Source of the DNA: Synanceia verrucosa
Lineage: Eukaryota; Chordata; Actinopteri; Perciformes; Synanceiidae
Direction: 5' to 3'
Assembly (NCBI GenBank): GCA_029721515.1
Contig: CM056559.1
Span: forward strand, 2,977,001 to 3,041,000
Length of the DNA stretch: 64,000 nucleotides
The notes beneath the pieces are model-generated. The model was not told the DNA's origin. It saw only the letters and a program-made list of their open reading frames with translations, and made no database searches. Shown here one piece after another: positions 1 to 14,121 of the stretch (within the stretch, counting starts at the first letter, position 1; every line of letters starts with the position of its first letter). The position numbers were made by a program, and so were the translations under genes.

Positions 1-182
1 TTGCTTGTGTCTGTGAATCCCGGGATTAGTCCCGTTAAAAAAAAAAAAATGTGATGCTTGTTGCGGCTAACTGGCTTTTCCAGCTCACTCTGAATGCCAT
101 GAAGTGATGTAGAAAATGAGCTAGATGAGGAGGATTAGAAGCCAAGACTGCTAGTGCTTATCATCTCCCGTCGCACCGGAGC

Positions 183-196
183 GTAGCCATGGAAAC
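183..196. promoter_or_regulatory. RFX X-box-like palindrome
   Basis: GTAGCCATGGAAAC matches the X-box pattern GTnnCCatGGnAAC except for one half-site base. Motif only. Confidence 0.3.
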
Positions 197-845
197 AGGA
201 AGTGAGAGGCAAGCTTCCAAGATGGCCACCAGCTTGTGAATGGGTGCATTCCTCAACGGCAGGGTGTCTGGCAGGGGGAGGAGGGGCGAGCGAGTGTGTT
301 TACTCCGAAAAGGGACTATATAAATAGTAACTGCTGCTGTTTTAAGGACTTCCTGTCACTAGGTATTCCATAAAACAGCAGTTAAATAAACAATCAGTTT
401 CCCATTGGGGCTGCCCTGTCTATACTGAAGTGAGGTCTGCTGTGGGTTCAATCCAGGACCCCGGTGTGTGGATTTTAAAGCCCCAGACTGGAGTCATGGA
501 GCTGTTACAGGTCACCACACACTTTCACTCGCTCCCCGTCTGGTCATATAACCTCAGCACACACAAACGAAGCCCCAATTCCACATTCAGCATGTTTTCT
601 CAGCCACTTGTGACTTTTCAATGAGCCCTCGTCAGTGTTTTTGTTATGCGAGCCGTGCATGTGGCGCTCCTCTTTTTGCTATTCCAGGACTTCAGAGTGT
701 TAGAAATATAAAAGTAGAAAAAGAATTTGGATGCTGACACACTTGTTGCACAGTGCATTAGACTTATATATAAAAATATAAGCCACCTGTTGCCAAACGC
801 TTGTTTGTTGGGTGTTACAGCATAATTTTAGTATGCAGCCTGCTG

Positions 846-1237
846 TTAACTCTTTGAGTGCCATTGACATATTTCAACGTCAAAGTGTTTTTTTGGCAGC
901 GGGTTGCCGATCGTGGTCCCCTGCAGCCTGTGAGTAATTTTGGGGCTTCTGGGAGATTTATTAGGAGCATGAAAAGACAGAATCTGGACAAAAAGTGGTG
1001 ATTTTGGTGAAAGTGTCCTCTACTCTACCTCTGATAAAATAAGAATGGAACAAGGTAAAAACAAACATTTTTTTTCATGATGAAATAGAGAGTCTCTTCT
1101 TTCATTTGAGCTATTCAGCGTTTTCAGAGACATAGTACAAAATATTCTGTGGGTCCAGAAATATGACTCAAAATGGGCAAAAAACGCTGGAACAAAGTAC
1201 TTTCTGTTTTATAAAACACTGTAACTCAATGAGTTAA
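846..1237. mobile_element. Short terminal-inverted-repeat transposon (MITE-like), copy 1
   Basis: The element begins TTAACTCTTTGAGTGCCA and ends in an inverted version (ACTCAATGAGTTAA). It is highly similar to 14122-14575 over most of its length (shared CAACGTCAAAGTG, GTGTCCTCTACTCTACCTC, AAATATTCTGTGGGT). It lacks about 65 bases found in the second copy. It has no coding capacity. Confidence 0.85.
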
Positions 1238-1948
1238 TCCTGGTTTTCCCTTGAGTTATTATTCTTTTGACTATATTGTGAAGCAATTGTGACCGATTTA
1301 TTCACAATTGTTGTTCGACACTGACCTCAGTTTCCTCAGTTATTCTTGTTGGACCTGTAGTTTTTGTATTGTGTGGCATTTTTTTAGGTATTGTCTCTAC
1401 TATTTTTATTCCCTTTTATTAGTTTCAGTAATTTTGTCCCAGCAGATTTACCAATATTTTATCCGATTCTCCCCTTCTGCCCCTCGCCACACATTTAATC
1501 TTATATAATATAGCACTAATTAGGAAATAATGGAGGAGAAGAGTCAAGCTACATTCACCAACACTACACCTGATACTGTATTTACCAGCAGAGGAGCATT
1601 CCCCTCCATAAATGGTTGTTTCAACTTTGAGGATTTTTTGAATCCACTTTGAAATACTTTAAAAGTCACAGAAGCCTGAGCTCAGTAATTTTCACATGTA
1701 ATAAATCCTCCACTTATTGCACTTATTTCTCTTGTTAAAGTACTTTCAATGCACATGAAGGGGGACAAAACCCACAGTCCTCAACCTGTGGAAAGTTGTG
1801 TCAAACTGCAGTATTTGTAGTGCAAAATGTCTTCTTCGTGATACTGTTCCTGTTAAGATAGGAGAGGACGAACAAATGTTCAGAAAGTATATTAAAAACA
1901 TTGTTTATTCGTCCATATTAGTGGTTAAACATACTAAGAGACAAAGCG

Positions 1949-1959
1949 CTCTCTCTCTC

Positions 1960-2017
<58 letters not shown>
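1949..2017. repeat. (CT)n then (AT)n microsatellite
   Basis: CT repeats at 1949-1960 are followed by about 27 AT units to 2017. Confidence 0.95.
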
Positions 2018-2018
<1 letters not shown>

Positions 2019-5000
2019 CAAATCCACAAACATCTAGCAGCTGGCATCGTCAGGAAGGACACCATCCATCATCCCAGCTCTGTTTTGGACGAGGCCGTGA
2101 AGCTGTCACCATGAATTCCTGACCGCAGCTTTTGCAGAGCGCATTTGTCAACCTGGAGGAGAGCGCATGCCCAAAATGTTTGAACGTTTAAACTTAACTC
2201 TCATGGCCTTTGGAAGTTATGGGCATTCCCACAGGTGCTAAGATAATCTACAAACGGTATTTAAGGCCAAGGAGAGGATGTGAGGGTGTGGTGGAGCGTC
2301 TGCTGCCCGAGTCTGTTTGTTTGGGTGTTTGTTTGTTTTTTCAGACAGTGCCTTCATCTCTGGAGAAGTAACACTTCTGTTTGAGCATCTTACCGGTCAA
2401 ACACACCATCCAGGATGATACCATCTATCTGCCTTCCGCTCTGTTAGATGTGGAGCTTCAGCTGTGCCTCCTGAGTGCACAATCGCTGCAGAAAATCACC
2501 AGATAGTCGCTGTGGAGCCGCAGGGAAATGCACCAAGAGTAAACAAAGTGTGTGCTGATACAGTTTCCCCATGCTTGAATGTTTGTGTAGCTGCATGGAC
2601 GCATGTTTTGTCTCTCTGACCACATGACAACGAAGGCCGCTATCTAATCAGGGGCTCAATCACACCCCAGAGGAGGGCCAGGATGGCTGTGGGGGAAATC
2701 TCAGGCAGATGTGAAGTGAAGACACTGATGTCTTCATAATGATCTCTGGTCTGGTGCTGTCTCACCCAGCTCTGTCCACATCCTCTTTTTTCCCCCCCCT
2801 CATGCCAGACAGACGAGCCAGATCCGTGAACAATCTGCTCCATCCTGCAGGCTTCACTCGCCTCTCTGCTCCATAAATTGCAGCTCCCTGAAGACAGCTG
2901 GAAGGAGAAAAGGCAGCCAGATAGAGCTGTCTCAAAGGGCTCCTGTTTCACATTAACCCCCCGACACCAAAGCTGAATTCATATCTACTTCCTGTGGCCA
3001 GTTTTCGTCCAGTGGCCGGTGTCACTGTGCCTGTGGTCTCCTGATCAGCACACAGAAAGGCAGTTTACGGCCCTGTTAAAGGCAAATAAAAAACACTCTC
3101 TAAAGAGGCATATATTTCAAGTTAATGTCCCGGCTCAGCGTGAGTTTACTGGACTTCCTCCTGATTGCGCCCCCGTGCCCTGATAGACTGAGGTCACTGC
3201 AGAGCTGTATACTCACATATAAACATATTGCAGGTTTATAACATGAATGAATGAAATATCTGCAGGGGGCTCCTCTGCAAATGATCAACAGGGAGGTTGA
3301 TTTCTTCTGCGTAATAGAGCATAAAATATGTGTATGAACTTATATGAATTTAGACGTGTTAGATAATTTATCTTGTTTTAAGAGTTAATTTAGGTGTTCA
3401 ACTTTATACATCTTTTCATCTTACATCCAGAGACCTTGCTAAGTGACATCATCTTTCTGCATGGACAAATCATTTCACTTGTTTTGAGGACCTTTTTCCT
3501 CAGCTTTAGTGTTTTTATCTTCTTTTTAAACCTTTTTGCAGTGTGAGCTCTGTGGCTCTCAGGGTGGACTGACGGCTCATCAGGCAGCTCAGGTTCACCT
3601 CTGTGATACTGGTCTGTCTGGGATTCAGGCTCATTCAGGTACAGTGTCATACCAGCCTTGATAATGACTGATCTCCCCTCTGGTGCTCATGTTTTCATGT
3701 TTTCACAGGGTCAGGGCAGCAGGGGAGCATGGTGAACATGACCCTGACCTCCCTGTCGAGGGCCTCTCAAAGCTCAGAGTGACGTCAGGGTTGATTTCTG
3801 TTAAATCTCATCTACTGTAAAAGTCCTGCTCATCATTATTGCATCACTGTATTTTACAGCAGCTCTCTGACGTCTTTCAGTTAATTGCATTATATATACA
3901 CCGTACTTTACCATACTTTTTTCCATCATTTGCACAACCATTTCCCTTCTGGAGTTTTTATCTTTTATCTTTTTCTTATATAAAGCAGCTTCCTAGATTT
4001 CTGCATGGCCTGACATAAAAAGAAACATTTCTTTTCAAAGAGTAAAAAAAGAAACAAAACTATATCTAAACTAAAATATTTTGGAAACTTCCATTTCTTT
4101 CAAGTAGAGGAGTCTTTGGGACTGATTTAAGTTTCATGGTATCTATGCTTACTTTTTTATTCTGAGGTTCAATCCCCCAAACACCCAAATTAGTTTAAAA
4201 CTCGTCTATTCAGTTACTCCAAACAGCTGCTGCTGCATAATGCAAACACCTAATAGTAACTGCACTGTACACAGTTATTATGCTGTAAATAAACACATTT
4301 ATTTACTGTAATCAGAGCCTTGTTTGTAAGCAGAGAGCTGCCCAGTCAGGATAATAAAGGAGACAATGAGTGAAATCGTTGAGCCGCAGAGGACATTGAT
4401 TCTGCTGGAAGTAATCCACTGACACTCCCATCTGACGTCCACCAGCATGTTTTAAGTTGCTGCATGTCTGAGGTTGATATATACTCTGCAGTGGTGGACA
4501 CACACAGGTCACCTGTCATCTTGTCCCACAGTGAGCATTTTGGTCTGGAGGAATTCTCCGGGACTGCACATTGATCGGGTTAATCTCTCCTGTTTTAATC
4601 TGGCTCATGGATATTAAGAGCAGCCTCTGCGGCCCCGGTCACATCACCTCTGACCCCGTCTGTAATCCGCCTCTCCCATATCAGCTCATTAAGCCCAGGG
4701 AGTTCACACCTCTCGACATGTTGGGCCCAGCTGTGTCCCCCCAGTGCCCAGTCCGGTCGGGGGTGTCAGGAAAGGCTGCCGGCTTCACAGGTCCGACCCA
4801 GGCCCGGGTCTCTGATCTCTGCTGAAAACGCTATAAATCACAGAGTGGAGGTGACGGTCTTAAGTGCTCATTAAAGCAGGCGGTAATAAATGTGTGGAGA
4901 ATGAAAGGCCCTCTCTATCTGTCAGCGTGGGCTGCTTAATGAGTGGGGCATGTTGCATTTTACAAATGATTAGGAAAAGGGTGGACGGAGAGTTAGCAAA

Positions 5001-5339
5001 GGTTTAACTGCAGAGCAGCCACAAGGTAAAAACACCTTGTCTGATGTATTCCTGATCTCAATTCAGTCTGATTCATTGGGATTTGTGCAGTGTTTATGCT
5101 TTCAAATGTCACCACGGCTCAGCTGTTTTAATAAGATCTTGGCTGTCTTTGGTAGACTTTGATAGACATTTGCTAATGGAGCCAGTCTCACTGGTCAACA
5201 ACCTGACAAATAAATCTTCCTATAAAGAAGGTGTTCGCTGTTAAATTATACAGTAAAAAGAATGAAAACTGAGGTCATACTGTAGCTTTGCCAATGCAAT
5301 GCACTTGTTTTTCTTCCTTTCTAGAGGGCTAACATTCGC

Positions 5340-5465
5340 ATTAAGTCAGATTTTTGACTATAATTCCCAAAATCAAGCAAAGTATTTGCTGATTTCGGGA
5401 AGACTTTTTGACTATAATTTGAAACATCTTCCCAAAATTAGCAAGTACATTTGCTTGATTCAGCT
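5340..5465. repeat. Local tandem duplication of about 60 bases
   Basis: TTTTTGACTATAATT occurs at about 5351 and again at about 5406. Each is followed by a related CCCAAAAT, GCAA-GTA and ATTTGCT series. The two copies are diverged. Confidence 0.55.
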
Positions 5466-8400
5466 TCTCAAATGTAAATGTTTTTTTTTTGTCTCAAAGG
5501 AAATAATCAAAACTTGTTTCCCTGATCCAAGAGACAGCAAACCTTGAGGAAAACTATATTAAAATGAGTGTGAACGGGAAATTTTCTAGAGTAAACATGC
5601 AGACAGCAGCTTTCAGATGCACACGCAGTCAAACAAACATGCTCATATTCGTTACCTGGACCAGCCAGCTGCAGGAAAGCTAATATTGGATTTGGTGGTT
5701 TGGGTGACGTGGTGTGGATTAGGAAGCAGCGTGGGTGTGAAAGAGCTCTCTTCAGAGTGTTATCGCCCCCCAACCTGCTGCAGGACGACCTTCAGACAAC
5801 CAAAGACCCAGAAGACGGCTTTCACCATGCAACCAGGTGGGAGGCAACACACCTGAGGAGTCCTGAATCCTCACATTCACAAGCACTGTAAAGACATTCT
5901 GGACTCCAGATCCCATCTGGTTCATTGACTTTTCATCCTCTAATATGTTTCAAATAGCCAGCAGGTTTTTCTTAAAGGCAAAAGTAAAAAGTTAAAGTCT
6001 TGACGTCTGGAAGGAGTGAAATTTCAACTTGTAAGTCGTTCTCGTTTTGTTACAATGTCAGCCCGGTTTAAGGATTTGAAAATGAAACACAACGAGGGAG
6101 AGAAGGGGAGGAAAAGAGAGGAGAAGCTCTGGCCTGACTGGATTAGGAGAGGGTCTGTTTTTCCTCTCCATGTCAATGCACTCCCGCACTACGATAGATA
6201 GATAGTGACGGCCTGCCAGTTGGTTTTCATTACATCCTTTGCACTTCAGACCTACCCAGAAAAACAGCATCTCTCCCTTCCTCCTCCCCCTCTCAACTGA
6301 GCACACTTTTCCCTCTGAAGGAAAGGTACAAAATTGCCAGAGGGGACTTTTTTTCCAGTGTATTTTTCTAATATCCTCTTCAGACTTGAAGTCTCCCCCT
6401 GCATGCCTTTCAAAGTAAAACCCTGTCATCTACCCCGTGGGGGCTATGCTGGAATGCTACTTCAATATAAGATCTGTACCTTTGCATTCTCTGCAATGCA
6501 CGCCTATGTGTGTCCAAATGAGTCTCCACCCGGGGGGAGAGAGGAAGGCGGAGGGGAGGCGGGGAGGTTTGAGTATAGGGAATATGGGAACAAGGTGGAA
6601 CTGTGCTTTGTTTGTTGCCCTCTGCACATACTGACGCAAAAATGAACAGCTATAAAATAAGGCACAGATGTGCATTATTGGCTCCGACTTCAATTGTCCG
6701 CAGCCTGGATGGAGGCCTGGTCACATTGTATTGAAAGGTGGATGGTCTGACTCTACTCCCCCTTCCCCTGCTTTGCCTCCTGTTATCTCACCAGCATGCT
6801 GTGCTGCCTGGATGCCAGCACACAGCGCACCGATAACCACAACCAGAACCTCTCCCCTCACAGGGCTCCTCACCCTCACGCCATGCTATACCTACGGGAG
6901 CGGCAAGCTTCAAAGAGAGCAAACTCGCACATGCGGCAGAGCCACAGCAGGCTGATTCTTAGCAGATAAGACAACTCCTGTCTGCTCTCAGACGAGCATC
7001 GCCCTTTGACCCCTCTGGCTTTAAACGTTGACAAACCGGACTGTTCATTATTTCAATCAATCAGAAATTCCTTCCTGTGTGCACCTCCTGCTTTAAATCA
7101 CTCAGCGTTGGTCTCTGCATGATGTGGAAGTAGCACACGGACATTTTTGATCGAGCAGCAAATATGCCATGCAGAGGAATAAATGGAAAATCAACGTTAT
7201 ACACGTCGGCCCCAGCTCCAAGAGCCCCCGGGATGTTGCTGTACCCACCTTCATGAGAAAAGTTGTGCCGAATGCACTGCTTGCATGCTCTTCATTTTTT
7301 GGTGGCAGTTGTCCAGAGTCTGAACACTTTTTCAGCTTGCAGCCTTACATCTGTTTTGTTTCTGCATAAGAAAACACAATGCTGTAAATTGACCAATAAA
7401 TCTACTTAGCTGTTTATTCAAACAGTCCCCGTCGGCTTTCCAAATGTTTCGGCATTGTGTTCACACAAAGACTTTCACCTACGACCCCTTGCCAGAACTG
7501 TAAATGTATATTCTTTGATTTTAGAAATTAGGATTTATTAGAGCTGGCCTGATTTAACATGATTAAAGTTAAACTTAATATCACAAAATGAACAGCAGAG
7601 TTTCTCTTTTCATTGCTTTTTCACCAATGTCTCCATTTCTTTCATTATTTTTGATCTATTAGTGTTTGCATATAAAAACACATGTCAGGAAGAGAAAGGG
7701 AAAACCAGAAGACAGTCCAAATGGCCATTTTCTCTGCAGCTTTAGCCAAGCAGAGGAGGGACAGTATGGGAACTGTTTTCAGCTCCAGACCCTGCAGATT
7801 TTTCCAGATAGCATATCTGCTTCTTTAACTGTGCCAGAAAGGGTTCGCACAGGATGCAAACCCTTCAGCAAGCATCGGTCTGTTGATGCAAAGCAGAGCG
7901 ATTACAATTTTCAGCCCAAATCGCAGAGCTCATTGCCTCTCCGAGCTGAGGCTTCAGTGGGTTTGATGCCTCATCACAAGACTACCGCGGGCTCTTATCT
8001 GCTGCAACAGAGAAGTGAAAGATAGGGATAAAGAGCTCCAGAGCTACCAGGACGGGAAACAGGATCGCTTGAATGACACACAGACGAGTAATCCCTGTAC
8101 TAATCACACTAATTAGTTCACTCAAAGGGAGGGTTAGGGCTGAATATTAACCCTGAGGCATCTTTTTCCTTTTATCTTGGAAAAAAAGAAAGCAGTACTC
8201 AAAGAGCAGTTCAAATCTCTGTCTACAAATTGATGTCTATTTCTTTGGATGATATGGACCTAACTTCTTCTACAGTGACTTATTATCTATTTGAACAAAA
8301 TGAACATATCAAGAGCTCTATGTACATTTTGTAATCTATTGTCAAGCAGGAGCAAAGCTTTGACCCCATTATAAAATGTTTAGGTTGTCAATAGCGCCTT

Positions 8401-8519
8401 GAAGTGGATTCCTACACGGTCAGCGAACAGCCATAATGCATTTCAGAGGAAACCTCAGTTTAAGGGGGAGGCGTTTCTGTTCGTCTTTGAAGTAAGGAAG
8501 CAGAAGCGAACAGTGTTAC

Positions 8520-8760
8520 ATGTAAGTGTGCGTCTGGCTTTGAGAGTCACCCGAGCGAGCGCTGTGAGCCGGTTCGAGGGCCCCAGCCGGTTCAGAGAGC
8601 TGCTGGTGCTGAGAGACCGTCCTGTGGTGTGAGAGCGAGGAGCTGCAACCATCCGAACCCCCTGCTGCAGCTCCAACATCTGCTAGCCCGCCGTAACCAA
8701 TCAGAGGAGAGAGCTCGGAGCCGCGACGAATCGGCCTGTGCGGTGATCTTTTCAGGGGAT
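8520..8760. promoter_or_regulatory. CpG-rich patch with a CCAAT box (possible promoter)
   Basis: CG dinucleotides are dense here (for example CCGAGCGAGCGCTGTGAGCC and CGGAGCCGCGACGAATCGGC) against CpG-poor flanks. CCAATCAG lies at 8697-8704. No convincing coding exon follows on either strand. It could be a promoter of a non-coding transcript, an orphan CpG island or an enhancer. Confidence 0.4.
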
Positions 8761-11700
8761 CCTGGTGAAGGAGATGGAACAAAAGCCGACCCCCACCATC
8801 CCCAAACCCTCCCGCTGCATCCACCCTCTCCATCCTCCCCACGGCCCTCTGGCTTTGATATCTTAGACCCCTGCGTGGAGGAATAGCCTCCTCTGCTCAT
8901 ACCCCCACCTCCATACAAATAATCCCATGGATCATGACAGAAAAATGACGTGGGTTTTAGTATCCTGGGCATGGTTGACATACATCTACATCGCCCTTTG
9001 AAAGCTTGTTTGCGTCCTTTCTTTCCTCGGGATGAATTGGGATATTCCTGTGTTGGAATGAGGCGGTTCTCATCTGCACCCCCTGCGCTCAAACTCTATC
9101 TATCTCGTTACTCATCTCTTATCTAGACGTTCTCGCTCTAAGCCGAGATAAACTCTGACAGCCTGAGGATACACAGGCGTCTTGCAGGCAGATAGACACA
9201 GCAACTGCAGTTTTCCAATATGAGATAATCACACCACAGAAATGTAACTCGTGCATAATAAACCAGAAGGCCAGCGTTTTATTTGTCACAACAGACAGTC
9301 TGTGTGTCTGTCTGTAAGAGCGATCCAGACGGTGGATCCTCAGGCCAGCCCGCCTCCTCCCAGGCTAATGACACGGCTCTCTCTGAACATCTGAGGAGTT
9401 GGCAAACAGGCAAAGGAAGGATTGGGTTGTGCAGAAGGTAATTATGGGATGGAGTAATGGAGGGACAGACAGAAGACACAGGGGGGCACATGGAAGTATG
9501 TGGCAAAGGACCCGCTGACACAATAGGTACCCGCACCGGGATGACATCCACTCCATCCAGATGATACACCGTGACCAGCTAGGATTACGACTTGCTGACA
9601 TACACCTCGCCTCGCCAGGCTTCACATGATCCCGTTGTCTCTCAGGATGACTTCAAACAATCTAAAGTTGAGTTGACTCCAAAATGCTGCCACATTATCA
9701 CACACAAATCATGCCCGATAGACATACGACACCTCAGTTTCGCTCTTCTTGAACATCACAGAGCTTTTCACAGAGCAGCGCCAATTTCAGAGGAAATCAG
9801 GAAGCCAGAAACCCTCCGCCCTTCATCAGGTCATCAGGTATGACAATCTGCATCTAACTATAATTAAAATATATGTTTATGGAGTGTGCCGAGTTTCTGG
9901 TTTACTGGTGTGATCTCTCATTGAATCGCTCCAGTGATGGCTCTGGTTTCAGAGCAGATGTGCCCGGGTATCTGGGGTCACCTGGGGAAGCCTCAGCGTC
10001 CTGGCAGGACCAGCTGCCCTCCTAAAACAGATGCCCAATGTCTATAAAATCAGGTTCGGTCGGTTCATCGTTACCACTTGAATTTGCGCATTAGTCAGTC
10101 CTCTTTCTTTCATCCTCCAGGCTGTCAGCTCTTATTTATCTAATTGGTGTCACTGGTGAAGAAGCACTGACCTGCTGCCCTTCACCCCGTCCTTCCACCT
10201 CCCTCCTCCTCCTCCTCCTCCTCTGCGAGGCCCCGGCCATCTCAGCGGCCATCAGACCTCATGTCTCCAGCTCCGTATATGCAAGCCCACTACTTTTATG
10301 CACCTCTGCACATTGAACTCTGCTTAACCCCTGGAGGTGATGAGCCTCTGACAGATTGGACCTGGATCGAGAGGGTCTGGCCTTTAGGAAGTCCAGTTGG
10401 AAGACCCTGCAGAAGTTGACACAGCAGAAATAACATGCTTCTACGAGGCAGAGAGCAGAATTAACACAACACAGTAAAAAGCATTCTGCCTGGTACGTGC
10501 ATTTCACTTTCCAGTTCACTGCCAAATGATGTCGGACGCTACTGCTGCAAAAGTTGAGCTAGGATTAGCCCCATCAGTGACCTCCGTGCATTACTCACAT
10601 CATGTTCCCAAACCCCACCTTCAGTGAAAACATAGTTATTTGAACGTCTAACATAAGTTTTGTTGTGAGAAAACTGGAGATGTAGACGTCCAAACGTAAC
10701 GAGATCGACAAAGTTACAGAGACCAGAGCGCAGACAGGAAGTAAGTTCTGATTTTACTGCGCCGGCGCTAAGAGGCAGTTTCGAAATCGAGAAAGCAGAG
10801 AGGATGAGGGGAAGGGGAAGCGGGGGGAGGAGTCGAGGCGACTGCCTGAGAAACGAAAACTGGCTCTCTGAAAGAGTTTCAGTCAGGAAGGCACAGTGGC
10901 TGGTGGGTAATTTATAGCACAGCAAGGCTTGTAGGGTGAAAAACATTATTTTAGCGGCCCCCACATCCTAATAGAAGCCAGATGTGGAGGGATTAACAAA
11001 GACCATTCCCCCCTTCTCTCTCTGCCTCTCTCGCCCTCCTCTTTTTCCTCCCTCCCACCTCTCCAGCCGGAGTCCCTACTGTCTCATTTTCTTCCACTCT
11101 CCCTTTCATACTCAAGCCCAGGCTTTCCTCCGCCACTCCTGCATATTTTTCCTTGAGAGTGCGAGATGCACTGGGAATTACAAGAACAGTCAACACTCTG
11201 GTTTTTGAGGTGAGACTTGAGGAAAGCGTCACTGAGCATTTCTAAACAGATCCCCCCCTTTAAAAACCAAACGGGAGCTTTGCGGTCGCTGATGTCACAT
11301 CACTCCAGGGGTTACCAGGCCACACAACAGCCTGGCATCAGTTTACTCAGTGCTATCAGCTTCATACTTCAAATGTATGATTAAACATCAGAGAGATACT
11401 GGTGTAATGCGGTGCCAGAATCTTCAAAAGCTCCTCATAGTTGGGAGGTTACAGCCAAAGGTCCATTACCTGGCCGGACTTTGAAGGCAAAACCGTCTGC
11501 AGAAGACAGTGGGATGAGAAAGCAGGACAGATGTTTCAAGTCAGCTTGAGTGCATTAATCACTAAAATGTGTTGAGTAAGAGGGCTGCCAATAAAAAAAA
11601 AAAAAAGTGTTTGAGTTCTGTGTTCCTTCCAGCTGAGCGGTGTCGGTTCCAAAGTCAACACATTATGTAAATTGAATAAGATCATTTTCGCCTCTTACCT

Positions 11701-12163
11701 CAACACTTACATCATCACCTGGGAGTAAAAACTCAGCGTCGCAGCCTCAGAAGACCTCTGGGATAACAGGGCAGGTGTTTCTGGGAAAGTTTGCTTCAAC
11801 GTGCGAACAATCCACTGTGTGTCTTCAGCGCCTGTTGATTGTACGGCAACAGTTTTAACAGTGTGCACGTGCATGCCGTGTTAATAACTGTATATTTATG
11901 CACGAGGTTGTGTTTGTGTTTCGCTGTACTGTGTTTGTGTGTGTTTGTATGAAAGCAGCAGGGGCAGCAGCTCAGAGGATGACAGCCAGAAACTCGAACC
12001 CTCTGATCTGGTCTCGGAGTCTCCTGCCTCCCAGCTGTCACTGTGCCTCTGGCATCCTACTCGGCTTCTCACCCCCCCGCCCGCTCCCTTTGAAAACGGC
12101 TACCCAGGAAATTGAAAGCTGTTTTCAAAGAAAGACAACAGAGGAGAGAAGAGCACAGAAAAG

Positions 12164-12165
<2 letters not shown>

Positions 12166-12202
<37 letters not shown>
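12166..12202. repeat. (GT)n microsatellite
   Basis: About 18 GT units, uninterrupted. Confidence 0.95.
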
Positions 12203-12204
<2 letters not shown>

Positions 12205-12399
12205 ATGGAGCAGTTTAAGGTGAAAAAGGGTTGGAGATGTTCTTCAGTGGAGTCAGTCCATCCTGACCCTCTGCACCACAGTTACACTGATTTTGTTAAT
12301 CAGAGCGATGCTGAAATTTATTGAGTTTCTTTACTGAACGTTAGCAGAGTTTACCTTAACTTTAAGAAGGTGATGGGCTGGTTCCACGTACAGTGCATC

Positions 12400-12680
12400 A
12401 TTTAATTTAATTCATTTATACAGCACTTTTAAAAGCAAAACAAGTTTGCACCAAAGTGTTTCACAAGACAGATATTGTATGTACATTTACATATACAGAC
12501 AAACATGGAGCCTAAAACCAAGAGAGTTCAATAAAACCAGGTAAAAATACACTCAGTTTAAAGGAAGAGAATAAAAATGTGTTTAAATGAGAGTCTTGAA
12601 AGCATCCACAGATTCTGCCTGTCTGAAAGACTCGGGCAGTTTATTCCACATTGATAGAAAACATACTGTATTTTTCAGGA
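12400..12680. repeat. Interspersed repeat fragment (TTTATACAGCACTTTT type)
   Basis: The words TTCATTTATACAGCACTTTT, CAAAGTGTTTCACAAGACAG and CATCCACAGATTCTGCCTGT with GGCAGTTTATTCCACA follow the pattern of a common fish interspersed repeat, probably a retrotransposon fragment. Confidence 0.6.
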
Positions 12681-12724
12681 AGAGGATAATAGAAATACTG
12701 TAAATACTGTATATCCTGCTGTAC

Positions 12725-12728
<4 letters not shown>

Positions 12729-12779
<51 letters not shown>

Positions 12780-12792
12780 TATATATATATAT
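12729..12792. repeat. (AT)n microsatellite
   Basis: About 32 AT units with one interruption (AAAT near 12776). Confidence 0.95.
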
Positions 12793-14121
12793 CACTGAGT
12801 TTAGACCAATAATGCACATACTAAACAGTGGCAGGTTACAAGCTACGTAGAAATAAAAAGTAAACAAAGGTAAAAGTTGAAAGCATTAATGTGAGAAAAA
12901 GTGGAATTATAGCTGTCATTTTGCATAGTTGTTGCTACTAAAATAATGGTTATATTAAGATTATAGATCCAATTAAATGGCAAAGCAAAATAGGAATGTA
13001 AAATTGGTTAAACTGGTTTCAGTAATGGACGTTACAGCCAGTTGCTAAAGAAAGGGTCCTGGTGTCCGGCCACATGTTCTCAGTGTTTCTGAGTCCAGAT
13101 CCTCTGACCCTCCAGACTCCCAGGGAGGGAATCAGTCTTACAGTAGAGCTCCCTTCAAACTTTCCCTCCTCATGTCTCCGAGACAATACAGGAGTGTGCC
13201 AGAGCACCGGGGTTCCAGTATTTCTGCTGAGGTTTACACTGGAATAACATGGTGATGATCCATGTCTCTGAGGACAGGAGCCAGGCAGAGGGCAGATGGT
13301 TGTGTGGTTTGGCCCAACGGTGGACAGCTCAGAGGACGACAAACAAACAGTGATGGACAGATGGGCGTCACATGGGTGTGGAGCAGCCAGGATGGCAGTC
13401 AGATGGAAAGCAGCAGCGGAGGATTCTGATTGGCATCTTGGCACGAAGGGTTAAACCGACGAGCGAGCCTCCGAGCCAACAATAATGTCTGCCTCATTAG
13501 ATCTGGACCACGAGACTGACCAGTTGTTCCAGAGGGGAAAGAGCTTGTGAAGAGCTCCTGGTCAGGACTGTGAAGTTTATAAAACATATCAACACACTAG
13601 TGAAGAGTTTACAGGGTATTCTCTCAACTTCTGTGATCATATCTGAAAATTAATAATTTCACACTGAGAGGAACTTTCAGTCAACTTTTTGACTCGTTAT
13701 TGGTGCAGAGTTAAAATGATTCAGTGCATTGTTGTTGTTGTTTCAACCTCTAAATAAAGTAAGGACTGGCTGATGTTAACACAGCTGGACTCATTACATC
13801 AATGCCATTGTTTTCAAACCAATGCACTATTCTTTTCCACAGATATTTCGCACTGCTTTTTATTTTATAACTAATTCTACAGGTTACAATCCACATAAAA
13901 AAAAATAGTAAAAATACATTTTATTCACAATAATTGTGTTTAACATTTCATTTGCAATTAAAAATATATTTTTCTTCCTTTGTTAAGCCTTTGCTGTTGT
14001 TTACTGTTTTGTTTTTTTTTTTTACTGTAATTTGTCTATGCTGCTGTGGTGGATGTATTTCCCCCAAAAAAACTATTCTATTCTATTCAAAATGATGTGA
14101 CATCACAAAGAGTCTCATCCA

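Larger units (their letters stand above)
1..12399. other. Gene-free interval
   Basis: Apart from the first MITE copy, the microsatellite at 1949-2017, the small duplication at 5340-5465, the CpG-rich patch and the GT run, I see no exon, RNA gene or known element. Short open frames lack splice context and protein-like composition. Two stretches (4640-5030 and 6590-6730) look like non-coding DNA under constraint (balanced composition, AT-rich homeobox-type words), but this is only an impression. Confidence 0.6.

Noticed and set aside
8592..9092. 166-residue open frame on the minus strand
   Set aside because: Low-complexity Gly/Ser composition in a CpG-rich patch, no domain, no splice context.
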